DNA of 56,752 nt from Okeania sp. SIO2C9 (GCF_010672455.1 NZ_JAAHGO010000056.1:1-56752); one strand, 5' to 3'; counted from the stretch's first letter, positions 37,882 through 47,742 are shown. Notes: generated by a model from the letters alone, not told the origin. Numbers and translations are program-made.

Positions 37882-37990
37882 AAGGAAGAAGGAAGAGGGA
37901 AGAGGGAAGAAGGAAGAAGGAAAAGTATTATGTTGTCTGAGTTTTAAATTTTTGAACTTCTGCACCCTTTCCTTCAACTGCTATAACAAC
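37882..37990. repeat. GAAGGAA-family repeat
   Basis: It begins at the pilC stop codon with GAAGGAAGAAGGAAGAGGG, then TGTCTGAGTTTTAAATTTTTGAAC, and ends CAACTGCTATA. Copies at 41763-41850 and 44818-44936 are in the opposite orientation. Confidence 0.7.
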
Positions 37991-38044
37991 TTGTCTTCCC
38001 TACTTCTCTCCTAATTTTATAGATAAATTAGCTCTATTTTAAAT

Positions 38045-38157
38045 AGACATCTCCAGAAAAGAGGGAATAGGGAATAGGGAATAGGGAATAGGAAGAAATT
38101 ATCAATTATTTCTATACGATAATTGATTTTATTTTTTATTTTTGGAGATGTCTAATA
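38045..38157. repeat. TAGACATCTCC...GGAGATGTCTA element (both ends present)
   Basis: TAGACATCTCCAG at one end and TGGAGATGTCTA at the other, enclosing a GGGAATAGGGAATA pentamer/hexamer tract and a GAAATTATCAATTATTTC...ATAATTGATTTTATTTTTTA stretch. It is the best-preserved member of this family here. Confidence 0.75.
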
Positions 38158-38159
38158 GT

Positions 38160-38479
38160 AGAAAATTATAAGTTATATCATGTTTGTTGGTATCGTTTGT
38201 GTAAAAGTTAGCGTGAATATCTACAGGTAATTTAAGTTTTTTTCTTACTCTTTATGAAGCTTTTTTGCCTGTTCCCTGTTCCCTACCTTTGCTACACAAT
38301 AGATATCTCCGATAATCAAAAATCCAATCAATTATCGTGCATAAATTATCAATTATTTCCCCCTACGGACGTTGCATGCAACGTCCCTACTCCCCACTCC
38401 CCACTCCCCACTCCCTACTTCCTACTCTCTACTCCCTACTCCCTATTTGAAATAAATATAAGAAAAAATTAAAATTATT
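38160..38479. other. Spacer with mixed repeat ends
   Basis: It contains a degenerate TATCATGTTTG end, a fragment of the GGAGATGTCTA family (GATATCTCCGATAATC), a GGACGTTGCATGCAACGTCC palindrome (about 38366) and a CCCCACTCCCC tract. No gene is seen. Confidence 0.55.
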
Positions 38480-39073
38480 ATGGTTATAAAAAAATCAGAT
38501 TACGAAGCATTACTAGCAGAATATAGTAATTCACAAGCAACAATTGCACTACTTAAACAACATAGACCATACTTAGAAATGCTTCCTAGTATGCGTCGTC
38601 CAGAAGATAGTTTAGTTGTGATTCCTTTACCTATTATTAGGTTAAGAAAACAGGGTGATGAGTCAGGAAAAACTGTGAATTTGCCTTGCGATATAGGCAT
38701 TTTTATGTGCGATCCTGAGTGGAAGGTTAAGACAGGAGCAGAAATTTTTATTTTTATTTATAGACCCCAGGAAGACTTTTCCGATCTTCTTAGTCGTTGG
38801 CGACAAACTCAGATTTTATTAGATAAGGAATATGAATGGGTAATGCCTCAAGATTATAAACATATTTACTCTCAAGAAACGGAAGAAGTTTATCCTTTAT
38901 TTGTTTTATTTTCAGAGACTCCAGAAAGGATTAAAAGAGGATTGATAGGAGCAGCTTTACCTTTTGTTGTACAGCCTACTTTTGATTCCATAGAAATGGA
39001 AGTTGAGGAGTCGAATATTGAGATACAGACAATGTTATCTCAGATGGATGATGGGGTTAATGATGGTTTATGA
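38480..39073 (+). CDS. Uncharacterised 197-residue protein
   Basis: Not recognised. It is a soluble protein without signal or membrane segments. An N-terminal helical part (about 1-35) is followed by mixed sequence with LVVIPLPIIRLRKQG, FMCDPEWKVKTGAEIFIFIYRP and YPLFVLFSETPERIKRGLIGAALPFVVQP, then an acidic C-terminus. Codon use matches its neighbours and the frame is clean, so it looks like a real gene. It follows pilC on the same strand after 600 bases of repeats, which gives no safe clue to function. Confidence 0.65.
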   Translation: MVIKKSDYEALLAEYSNSQATIALLKQHRPYLEMLPSMRRPEDSLVVIPLPIIRLRKQGDESGKTVNLPCDIGIFMCDPEWKVKTGAEIFIFIYRPQEDFSDLLSRWRQTQILLDKEYEWVMPQDYKHIYSQETEEVYPLFVLFSETPERIKRGLIGAALPFVVQPTFDSIEMEVEESNIEIQTMLSQMDDGVNDGL

Positions 39074-39295
39074 TAAAAAAGCGGTTAGCACTCAGCAGTC
39101 AGCACTCAGCAGTAAACGTTTAGAAGGGGATTTAAACCAGAGCTGCTAAAAGCTGTTAACGGAGTTTCTCTGCAAGAAGCTAGCTGTTTGCGGAGCATTC
39201 CGTCAGGAAATGCTAAAAGCTAATAGCTAGTTAATTGATAAAGAATCTATACTATGAGTTTTTATTTAGTTAAAAAATCATCTAATAGGGTAGCT

Positions 39296-39515
39296 TGACC
39301 GAATAATTAAGGTAAAAATCCTCTCCTTTAAAGGAGAAACAAGCGGTCGAGGGATGGATGGGTTTCCTAACCATATCCAATCGACCAAGAGAGAAAAAAT
39401 TTTCTTTTGAATCAATCCTATTCTTGAAAAGAAGAGGATTGACAAAGAGATGAAAATTTTTTTTTATTATCCCCTTAAAAGGGGAGGCTTTAAAACATAA
39501 TTTTTCGGTAAGTAT
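39296..39515. repeat. R1 repeat, complete, with nested palindrome in reverse orientation
   Basis: TTGACCGAATAATTAAGG at one end and TTTTTCGGTAAG at the other. Inside, after GGAGAAACAA, lies GCGGTCGAGGGATGG...CCATATCCAATCGACC (39343-39391), the reverse orientation of the palindrome in the 4450 and 36336 copies. Confidence 0.75.
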
Positions 39516-39522
39516 AATTAAT

Positions 39523-39855
39523 CGGGATGTTTGGCGTGTTAACCGTGCTACTTATGCTGCTTTAGACGAACCAATTCAATTAGCTGTAGAAGTCGTTTCT
39601 ACTAATTGGGAAGATGATTATGTTGATAAATTTGAGGAATATCAACGTTTGGGAATTTTAGAGTATTTGATTGTTGATTATTTAGCTATTGGTAGGAGAA
39701 AATATTTGGGAAAGCCGAAATTTCCGAGTGTATTTGTTTATATTTTAAATCAAGAAAGTCAATATAACATGACTCAGTTTAGAAGTCATGAAAAAATTGT
39801 GTCTTTGACTTTTCCAGAATTTTCTTTAACAGCAGAAGAAATTTTAAATGCTTAA
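39523..39855 (+). pseudogene. Uma2-family (DUF820) protein, 5'-truncated
   Basis: An open frame from the edge of the R1 repeat reads RDVWRVNRATYAALDEPIQL, AVEVVSTNWEDDYVDKFEEY, LGILEYLIVDYLAIGRRKY and ends FPEFSLTAEEILNA. This is the C-terminal two thirds of a Uma2-type restriction-like fold; the ExE...Dx3K-like core (EVVSxNxxDDYxxKxxEY, LGIxEYLIVD) is present. The N-terminal region and start codon are missing, replaced by the R1 repeat. These proteins are abundant in cyanobacteria and their role is not known. Probably inactive. Confidence 0.78.
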
Positions 39856-40074
39856 TATCATTTTTCGGGTAATGTAGTGTTTGCTGAAAAAGTCTTTTTC
39901 AGGAGTAGGGGAGCGGGGGAGTAGGGAAGTAGAGAGTACTTAGAACCCGAATTCCGAACTTCAATTTGTAACATAAAAATTAGTATAAAATCCGTAGCTT
40001 GCTTAAGTATTTATACTATATAAATTATCTTCATTTACCGAAAAATTGGGTTTAAAGCCTCGCCCTTGTAGGGC

Positions 40075-40276
40075 GACTTTTTATTTTATCTGCAAGTGAA
40101 TTGAATATGTGGTACAGTGTTATTAGTTGCCGGGGGGCACTCGGAAACTCGTGCGCGGACGTGGAGGGAAGCGTTAGACTACCGCCAAGGAAGCAGCACC
40201 CTGTGAAGCGTCAACCCGCCGAGGAGCTACGGCTCAGTAGGAATCCCCGTGCCTTTAGGCCGGGGAGGATGTCAAA
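40075..40276 (+). ncRNA. Orphan TnpB guide-RNA-like (omegaRNA) scaffold and IS200/IS605 right end
   Basis: GC-rich sequence in an AT-rich setting. It ends GGAATCCCCGTGCC, a TTTA loop, GGCCGGGG and AGGATGTCAA (stem 40245-40265), the typical right end of IS200/IS605 elements, where the guide-RNA scaffold of TnpB terminates. The upstream part has paired segments (GCACTCGGAAACTCGTGC). No tnpB reading frame precedes it, so either the gene was deleted or the RNA is free-standing. The bases after 40276 would form its guide. Confidence 0.55.
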
Positions 40277-40405
40277 TTGATCAGGAGTCAAATTCTCAGT
40301 TAAATATTCAGTATAAATACTTACTAAATCGTTGACTCCTATTGACCACTATAATTTTTTTCTGACTTTTGACTTTTAAATGCATGACTTTTGACTTGTA
40401 TTTTT

Positions 40406-41635
40406 ATGCTACGTTTTTTCTTCCGGAATTTAGGTTTATACCGTGAATTAATTATTCGGTTGGCTCACATTATTAAAAGGCGTTGGTAAATCACAGGATT
40501 AAATTTTTAGGAACAATTCCCCTGTGGTTATCAATCATTCACCTTGGTAGGCACGAGGACGCTACTCCAAAAGATAAATCATCCCGTCAATTACCAACAC
40601 CTATTAATACTGTAATTTTACTGGAATCTACCGATTTGTTTGTGGCACAACCAATAACTTTTTAGACTATGAAAAATGCTCAAGTTTAGACACAAGGAAA
40701 AGTTAATATGACTTTATATTCAGCTCAGTATCCTGAAAAAGTTTTAAACCTAGCTCACATTATTAATCCTGTGATTGTACCGGAATCTTCCGATTTGTTT
40801 GTAGCACAACCAATAACTTTTCAGACTATGAAAAATGCTCAAGCTCAGGCACAAGGAAAAGTTAATGTTACTTTATATTCAGCTCAGTATCCTGAAGATG
40901 AATCTATAGTTCCTGATGGTTTTGTGAAAGCACCAAATTTGGAAGCTTCTGTGCTGGATGTGGGAAAATTTGCAGTTCCTAGAAAACTGCCATTCATTAA
41001 GGATATATTAGACAGACTGCATGAAGCTTCTCAAAATGCAGATTATTTAATTTATACAAATGTAGATATTGCTTTACAACCTCATTATTTATACAGAGGT
41101 AACTAAATTTATAGAGCAAGGATATGATTCTTTTATAATTAATCGACGGACTATATCTAATTCATATAAAAGTGTCGCAGATATACCTTTAATGTATGCT
41201 GAAAAAGGGGAGCGTCATCCTGGTTATGATTGTTTTGTGTTTAAGAGAAGTTTATATCCAAAGTTTAATTTAGGTTTGCTTTGTATTGGTGCAGTCTATT
41301 TTGATAGATGTCTTTATATAAACTTTTTATTAAATTCAGATAAGTTTGCTGAGTTTAAAGATTTATATCTTACTTTTCATTTGGGGGACGACAGACGTTG
41401 GACAAATAAGAAATTGAAAGATTATCGTCTACATAATTCTAAGGAAATAATTAAGATCATCAGAAAATATGAAGAGATTCAGCAGCTTCGTGACGATCGC
41501 TTTGCTTTTTTTGAAAGAGCTGTGGGATTAGCTGATCGCCTAGAACAAGATCAAAAGTGGTATAGCTTTATCATAAAATTGCAGCGACTGTTTAAAAATT
41601 GGTTAGTAACTTTACTAGATAATGGAAAGCGTTAA
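40406..41635 (+). pseudogene. Broken glycosyltransferase-like gene with an internal tandem duplication
   Basis: Three pieces of one gene. An ATG at 40406 reads MLRFFFRNLGLYRELIIRLA, then a frameshift. From 40483 the frame reads GTIPLWLSIIHLGRHEDATP, VILLESTDLFVAQPITF, two TAG codons (40663-40665 and 40687-40689), then a second copy of LESSDLFVAQPITFQTMKNA-like sequence. It then gives FAVPRKLPFIKDILDRL and LIYTNVDIALQPH. A frameshift near 41090 moves to the frame that ends at 41635 (EVTKFIEQGYDSFIINRRTI). YTNVDIA resembles a nucleotide-sugar DxD-like site, so glycosyltransferase is a guess. Not functional as it stands. Confidence 0.65.
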
Positions 41636-41725
41636 ATTCACAATATTTATTGGTAATTAAAAATGTTGATATTTGGGAAATACCTCAATTTGTATGGGTA
41701 TTTTCATAGTTGAGTTTCTGTGAGA

Positions 41726-41855
41726 ACGGGAGCAAGATGCTCCCACTGGGTATACTATTATAGCAGTCAAAGGAAAGGGCACGGAAAGTTCAAAAGTTTA
41801 AAACTCAGACAACGTAATACTTTTCCTTCTTCCTTGTTCCTTCTGCGATGCAATG
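41726..41855. repeat. GGGAGCAAGATGCTCCC palindrome and GAAGGAA-family repeat
   Basis: A CGGGAGCAAGATGCTCCC hairpin near 41727, then TATAGCAGTCAAAGGAAAGGGC...AAAGTTTAAAACTCAGACAACG and a CTTCCTTCT tract (41763-41850). The repeat is the inverse of the copy at 37882. Confidence 0.65.
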
Positions 41856-41957
41856 CACCACTACCAAATTTTATATGCTTAATAAATGATATTATATTAA
41901 ACGTTATTGAGGGGTTTAGAGACCAAAAATCCCTACTTTTTATACTCACTCTAAAAT

Positions 41958-43211
41958 TTATTTAGAAGTAAATAATTTAAAGTAAGTAGAAACTAAAAAT
42001 TCTTTGATAGGAATTGCTACAAAAGTTAAAGGATTAATTGTGACAATAATTGTTCTAACGTCTGCTTTTGCTAATTTTACTATCTGTTTTGCCACCCGAT
42101 CAGCAGACATAATTCCGATGGGATTAAGATTGCTTTTAAACGGACCTAATATTAATTTCCGAATGACACAGGGAGCATCTAATTTTCGTAAAGTAACTAA
42201 ATCTCCAAGAGTTCTTTTTGTGAGTTCATATAGAGGACTAAATGCTGGAGAAACTTCTGCTTCTGATGTATTAACCCAGACTTCTTTACAAGCAATATCA
42301 GAATTTGTTCTTACAGTTTTGAGGAATATTTCTAACATTCGCCAGCTAGAAAAAGTATTAATTTCGTAAGATTTAGCGATCGCTTCTGCTGTTTTTTCTC
42401 CATGTACATTAATACCGTGATTTAATACTAAAATATCTACTTTTTCAAATAAATCTGCTAAATTATTTTCTTGACTTACTTGCCAATTTATGGTATTAAT
42501 TTCTAAATCTTTACCATCTATATTTAAGGTAATAGTTTGATTTCCAGAAGTAAGGGCAATTACTTTTGCACCTGCTTTGTGAAGATGTAGGAGAAGCGAT
42601 CGCCCTAAACTTCCAGAAGCACCCGTAACAGCAATAGTTTTACCTTTGAGAGAAAGTGCTGTTCCCATAAGTTTATCTACCAGACTCAGAGTGCCGCAAA
42701 AATAAGCATTTTGATTATCGAAGTGGTGTCGCCAATGATAAGGACGGTTGACAAACCAATTAGTTGGAGGCTCTGAGAATGCACCGGGAAGATGATTTAA
42801 GTCTGTAAGTTGGTCAGCATTAGGAATACCAATAGCACGAGCGATCGCCGGAAACAAGAAACTTAAAGTATAAACAAAACCTGCTAAAGTAGCCCAATGA
42901 TAAGAAGGTATCCAGACAAAAGTTAGTGCCCAGAGAAACAGACTAAAAGTCAACATGACCAGAGATTCTGGCACATCGTGATACCAAGTAGCTTTTTGAT
43001 AAATCTCTGTACTAACTGAAGTCAAGTCTGGACGGAAAACACGATGATGCCAACCGTGCCATTTATATAAAGGCGACCAAATATGAGAAACAACATGATA
43101 AATATCTCGCACCAGTTCCACAAATAATATAGAACCGAGAACCCAACAAATGTTTGCTATCCAAGGGTTGACCAGATAAAACTGCTTCATAAAACCGATA
43201 TAAAACGTCAT
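41958..43211 (-). CDS. Sterol desaturase-like / short-chain dehydrogenase fusion
   Basis: A 417-residue two-domain protein. Residues 1-185 are a membrane-bound fatty acid hydroxylase/sterol desaturase-like part with hydrophobic segments near 15-35, 83-122 and a His cluster: HVVSH (39-43), HGWHH (52-56) and HWRHH (159-163), expected to bind two irons. Residues 188-417 form an SDR domain with TGASGSLG (196-203) and a possible YxxxK in YELTKR. The fusion is known in cyanobacteria under that descriptive name; the substrate is unknown, a lipid or carotenoid being plausible. A frameshifted tnpB lies 20 bases upstream and may have displaced the promoter. Confidence 0.88.
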   Translation of the reverse strand: MTFYIGFMKQFYLVNPWIANICWVLGSILFVELVRDIYHVVSHIWSPLYKWHGWHHRVFRPDLTSVSTEIYQKATWYHDVPESLVMLTFSLFLWALTFVWIPSYHWATLAGFVYTLSFLFPAIARAIGIPNADQLTDLNHLPGAFSEPPTNWFVNRPYHWRHHFDNQNAYFCGTLSLVDKLMGTALSLKGKTIAVTGASGSLGRSLLLHLHKAGAKVIALTSGNQTITLNIDGKDLEINTINWQVSQENNLADLFEKVDILVLNHGINVHGEKTAEAIAKSYEINTFSSWRMLEIFLKTVRTNSDIACKEVWVNTSEAEVSPAFSPLYELTKRTLGDLVTLRKLDAPCVIRKLILGPFKSNLNPIGIMSADRVAKQIVKLAKADVRTIIVTINPLTFVAIPIKEFLVSTYFKLFTSK

Positions 43212-43231
43212 AATTAGTGATATTTTAATGT

Positions 43232-44423
43232 TTACTTCCTGCTTCTACCGGAACTGTCGGCAGCACTCCGTCCACAAGCATCAACGGTCAAGCCGACCGC
43301 ATGTCTTGAGTGCGTCTTACATTCTGAGGAAACCTCGCCAATTAGCACTCGCTTTCTTAAATTAATTGAAGCATTCAAGTCTCGCTCAATTGATAGACTG
43401 CATTCTGGGCAATCATAAGTTCTGATGTTCAAAGGCATATCCTGTATATGACCGCAATTAGAGCAAGTCTTAGATGATGGAAAAAATCTGTCTACTACTA
43501 CTAATTCACAGCCGTACCATTGACACTTGTATTCAAGCTGTCTTCTAAACTCATAAAAGCCTTGGTCTGCTATTGACTTAGCTAGCTTATGGTTGCCTAA
43601 CATTCCAGATACATTTAGGTCTTCTATCACAACAATGCCGTGGTTCTTGGCTAGATATGTTGTCACTTTATGAAGTGCATCTCTACGGATATTAGCTACT
43701 CGTCTATTTTGTTTGCCTAGCTTGACTACAGCTTTGTACCAATTGCTTGAATGCTTAACTTTCTTACTCAGTTGTCGTTGTAATTTAGCTAGTTTGTTTT
43801 GCGCTTTTTTGTAAGGCAAAACACTCTTTAAGACTTCACCTGTACTTAGTGTCGCTAATGTTTTAATGCCTAAATCTACACCTACAACTTCTATAGTTTT
43901 ATTATTTGCACTCGGAGTAAATTCATAACTACAGCTAAGATACCAATCGCCAGCTTGTTTGCTGATAGTTATTTTCTGAGTAGTTGCTTCACTCTTGTTC
44001 ATAAGTTTTGACAATACCAATAAAAGGTAATTTGTGACTCCATCCGTTTAGTTCTATTGGTTTTCCACAATTATCTATTGTGAATGAATCAGACTTACTT
44101 TTCTTCTTAAACCGTGGGCGTTTACCTAACCCTTGTTTGCGAAGCATTCCGAAGGAAAAAAACCTTTTAAATGCTTCACCCAAGTTAATAAAAGCATATT
44201 GATAAACTTTAGATGAGAGATTTTTCATCCAGGGGTAGAGGGGTTTGGTGTGATTAGTAAAAACCTCTCTGAGTTTACGAGGGTTGGGCTTGTAACCATC
44301 TGTGTAAGCAGCATTCCACAAACTTAAACCCCAGTTATAGCACCATCGAGAGTAGCCCGCGTGTTGAGCAAAGAGCGTTTTCTGCTTATTATTTAATTTG
44401 AGTTTGGTTCTAATGGATTTCAT
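43232..44423 (-). pseudogene. tnpB: tnpB (IS200/IS605 OrfB), split by a frameshift
   Basis: An RNA-guided nuclease of the TnpB family in two frames. The first 144 codons (MKSIRTKLKLNNKQKTLF to GIVKTYEQE) stop at a TGA near 43990. The rest continues one base out of frame (SEATTQKITISKQ onward). All active-site parts are present: GVDLGIK (RuvC Asp), VVIEDLNV (Glu), the zinc ribbon CSNCG...CPEC and ERDLNASINL (Asp). A single indel thus seems to be the only defect. No tnpA is adjacent. It was inserted directly upstream of the desaturase/SDR gene. Confidence 0.85.
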
Positions 44424-44586
44424 ATATGGGTGAGTGCAACCTGTCTAAAAGTATGGTTCAGTGCGTATTATATCATTACTCTTTGATTAAGTCAATGCTC
44501 CATAAACCTCACTATCAAATATGTTATACAAATATACTTTAAACTAACACTAGAAGTATTGCTTTTCTGACAGGAAGTCTAAAGTT

Positions 44587-44810
44587 ATATCATGTCCGGT
44601 TGAATAGTTATAAAAAGCGACGGAGGAGTCAGGAGTCAGCAGAGAAGAAAGAAGAAGGAAGAATGAGGAATTTTTTTTCATAAAAAAAGCACTACGTCTT
44701 TTGGTTAAAACAATTATTTAGTTGTAAGGTAACAGGGAACAGGGAGAAATAATTGATAATTTTTTGATTTTTGATGATCACGCCTATGTCTATTTAGCCG
44801 GACATAATAC
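44587..44810. mobile_element. TATCATGTCCGG-ended element, divergent
   Basis: It opens TATCATGTCCGGTTGAATAG and closes AGCCGGACATAATA. The inside has a GAAGAAGGAAGAA tract and ACAGGGAACAGGG. It is longer than the 7337 copy and little of the interior matches it. Confidence 0.55.
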
Positions 44811-44817
44811 TATAGGA

Positions 44818-44936
44818 GTCTAAGGAAAGAGCGCGGACAGATCAAAAGCTGAAAACTCAGACAAGGTAAGATTTTTCCTTCTTCCCTCTTCCCTCTTCCC
44901 TCTTCCTTCTTCCTTCTTCCTTCTGCTATACTATTT
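44818..44936. repeat. GAAGGAA-family repeat, inverse orientation
   Basis: GAGTCTAAGGAAAGAGCGCGG, AAAGCTGAAAACTCAGACAAGG, then CTTCCCTCTTCCCTCTTCC repeats ending CTTCTGCTATA. It overlaps the mrdA stop codon region. Confidence 0.7.
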
Positions 44937-46724
44937 TCCTTTATTAGCAAAATAAGCATCAAAAATAGCTTTAGCAATTGGTGCCGCACCTACCGAACCG
45001 TAACCACCCTCCTCAACTGCAATTGCTACAGCGATTTCAGGATTATAAGCAGGTGCAAACCCAATATACATCGCATTATCTGCCTGTCCAGGAAGTTCCA
45101 CCGTGCCAGTCTTGCCCCCAGATAGTGGGATAGTACCATCATTCAAACTCCGACCAGTACCCTTCCTCACCACATCAATTAATCCTTCGCGTACTGTATT
45201 AATAGTTGAAGGTTTCAGACCAGTTTTGACTGATTTAGTAGCCGCAGTCCCAGTTTGAGATGCCAATAAATGAGGTTGTACTCGATACCCACCATTAGCG
45301 ATCGTGCTGACCATCACTGATGATTCTAAAGGAGTTACCAACACCAAACCTTGACCTATACCCATAGTCACAATATCAGCAATATGCCAAGGTTCTCCAT
45401 AAATCTCTTCTTTTTGTTTAGGAGTGGGGATCTGACCATGATTACCATCTATCCCCAATAGTTTTAAGTCAATACTGCCACCAATACCTAACTCTCGCCC
45501 CCACTTAGAAATTGCTTCCGGGCCAATATTCACAGCCATTTGATAGAAAAATGTATTGCTACTGTAAGCTAAAGCATCCCTGAAACCAATTAACCCATAA
45601 CCTCCACTATGTTCATTAAAAGTGATGCCACCAATAGTGACAGCATTATAAGTTCTCACTCTAGAATTAGGAGAATACTTACCAGACTGTAGTCCGGCAA
45701 CAGAAGTAACAGGTTTGAAAGTGCTTCCTGGGGGATAACCCTGGAGGGCACGATTCAAAAAAGGCTTACTTGCACCTTGCAGACGTTGCCATTCTGAGGT
45801 TGTCATCTTACCAGCAAATAGGCTAGGGTCAAATGTAGGCCCGCTTGCCATTGCTAAGATTTCCCCTGTTTTGGGATTGATGGCAACTGCAGCACCCCGG
45901 CGGTTTCCGAGGGCTTTTTCTGCTGCTTTTTGAATATCAAGATCGATAGTTAATTTCACTGATTTGCCTGAAGTCGGATTTTGGACTCCCAGTTCCTGGA
46001 TTTCGCTACCTTTAGCGTCAACTTCAATCAAACGATTACCCCAAACTCCCTGCAACGTAGAATTTTCGGTACTTTCTATCCCCATTTTACCAACGATCAT
46101 TCCCATTGGGTATTCGGGGTTAGATATCAATTCTTCTTTGGTTGCTTCGCCAGTGTATCCAATCAGATGAGCTGCTAAATTGCCATTAGGATAGTGGCGA
46201 ATATTTTCGGTACGCACTTCTAGTCCTCGTGTTTCACCAGCTTTTTCTGCTAATGCTATGAAGGTAGTGGGATTGAGATTAGAAATAATTCTGACTGCTA
46301 GGGGTGAATTATAGCCAACCTCTTCTAACTTGTTGATAATATCGCTGGCGGAAATGTTTAAAATTGAACTTAATTCGGTTGCAACTTCTGACCACTCTGT
46401 AGGTGAGTATTCTTGAGGCCACAAATATACGGAGCGAGAGAGCTGGTTACCCGCTAAGATTTTACCTTTACGGTCATAAATTGTGCCACGACTCGCTGCT
46501 ACTGGCACTAGACGAATGCGGTTGTTTTCTGCACGTTCCCGGTTATACTCTCCCTGAATTAATTGTAGTTGTACTACACGATAAGCATTGATACCAATTA
46601 AGCTGGTAATTATTAGCATCATTGTTAATGCTTGCACCAAGCGACTACGTTTCGATACAATTTGTTGCGCAGCATTTCTGGCAACGTAAGGAAATTTAAA
46701 ATATAAACTAATATCTTGAGCCAT
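44931..46724 (-). CDS. mrdA: Penicillin-binding protein 2 (elongasome transpeptidase)
   Basis: A class B PBP that crosslinks lateral-wall peptidoglycan with RodA. A membrane anchor lies near residues 30-52, then the PBP dimerisation domain (AASRGTIYDRKGKILAGN onward). The transpeptidase domain has STFK at 334-337, SSN at 388-390 and KTGT near 535 in LSGGKTGTVELPGQ. The 597-residue length is standard. It is monocistronic here, flanked by repeats on both sides; no mreBCD or rodA is in the window. Confidence 0.94.
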   Translation of the reverse strand: MAQDISLYFKFPYVARNAAQQIVSKRSRLVQALTMMLIITSLIGINAYRVVQLQLIQGEYNRERAENNRIRLVPVAASRGTIYDRKGKILAGNQLSRSVYLWPQEYSPTEWSEVATELSSILNISASDIINKLEEVGYNSPLAVRIISNLNPTTFIALAEKAGETRGLEVRTENIRHYPNGNLAAHLIGYTGEATKEELISNPEYPMGMIVGKMGIESTENSTLQGVWGNRLIEVDAKGSEIQELGVQNPTSGKSVKLTIDLDIQKAAEKALGNRRGAAVAINPKTGEILAMASGPTFDPSLFAGKMTTSEWQRLQGASKPFLNRALQGYPPGSTFKPVTSVAGLQSGKYSPNSRVRTYNAVTIGGITFNEHSGGYGLIGFRDALAYSSNTFFYQMAVNIGPEAISKWGRELGIGGSIDLKLLGIDGNHGQIPTPKQKEEIYGEPWHIADIVTMGIGQGLVLVTPLESSVMVSTIANGGYRVQPHLLASQTGTAATKSVKTGLKPSTINTVREGLIDVVRKGTGRSLNDGTIPLSGGKTGTVELPGQADNAMYIGFAPAYNPEIAVAIAVEEGGYGSVGAAPIAKAIFDAYFANKGK

Positions 46725-47089
46725 TATTATTGCATAAGTGTTTCATCTTGTTTATTTTTCTTTACACCCTGCTTTTCGTCCGGAATATTAACCACTTTTA
46801 GTAGATGTATGTTTAAATATTGTGGTTAATTATTATTTATTCAATTGTATCTTTTGGGGTTATAGTTCGTAGTATATCTCACCACATTTTACTATGAGTT
46901 AAAAATGAATAGTTATAGCAGTTGCCATTACTACATTTGACCGATAAATTGTGGGTATGCGCCTCCCCTTTTAAGGGGATAAAAAAAGAGAATTCCCTAT
47001 TTCAAGCCTCCTTATTGCAGAGGTAATGTTAACCCCGCATTTCTCACAAATAATGCGGTCTCCAACCCCATAAGACTTACGGGATAATG

Positions 47090-47262
47090 GTTTGAACATA
47101 GCGATATATAGCGCTGTGCGCAGGCAAAAGCTCCGGAAAGCAACAGCTCCGGAAGGGGGAATAAATTGCCGATAACATAAGACTTTTAGCTCTTTGGCCT
47201 CTCCTGCAATTTGTAAATATACCAGCGCTCATTGCTATAGCTGCCGCACTTGCTCCCTCCGC
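47090..47262. repeat. GCGCTGTGCGCAGGCAA-ended repeat
   Basis: It begins ATATAGCGCTGTGCGCAGGCAA and ends CCAGCGCTCATTGCTATA. ATAAGACTTTTAGCT and TGCAATTTGTA inside are shared with the copy at 54064-54197. The insert between (AGCTCCGGAAAGCAACAGCTCCGGA) is present only here. Confidence 0.7.
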
Positions 47263-47460
47263 CAACGCCAATTAGAGAAAACCACAGTGTGTTGTTCTTT
47301 CTAGACTTTAGAACCCAATTGATTAGACTGTGGAAAAAGTAGAAATTAACCGCGATTTTTTCAAGAAAAATTAATTAATTTGTTCCTCAATCAAGAGTTG
47401 AATAAAATCACAAAACTTGCTATAATAAATTCCTAATAATTAGCCAAATTATACTCAGTT

Positions 47461-47742
47461 TATGACTCCAAGTTTTAGTCAGAAAATCAATGTAACCAAT
47501 TCAGACTTTGGTTGTGATCTTTTTGTGATGTTTTGATGCCAGCTTTTCCCCATCATTGTTTAAGTAAAACTTCTTTTGCCAAGGCTACAGTAGGAACAAT
47601 TCGTCTTAATTTCCTGAAGTTAGGAGCCAGGATTACTGGGGCCTGTCAGAGGAATTTTAATCGCTATTGCTAGTTCTTGTCCCTCTCAAGATATTTTGGC
47701 CATAGCTTACTCTAGGATTCAAGGGATTCAAGATACAAGTTA
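47461..47742 (+). pseudogene. IS1380-like transposase relic, internally deleted
   Basis: An ATG at 47461 reads MTPSFSQKINVTNSDFGCDL and stops. From about 47540 comes the C-terminal signature SKTSFAKATVGTIRLNFLKLGARIT, then after a frameshift ILIAIASSCPSQDILAIAYS. The TxRLxLLKxGARVxxSVRR pattern is typical of IS1380-group C-termini. The catalytic middle is missing, so it is a deletion derivative. Confidence 0.65.

Noticed and set aside
47035-47095. Minus-strand reading RKSYGVGDRIICEKCG
   Set aside because: It looks like part of a zinc-binding protein but is under 25 codons and borders an R1 repeat. No assignment is safe.
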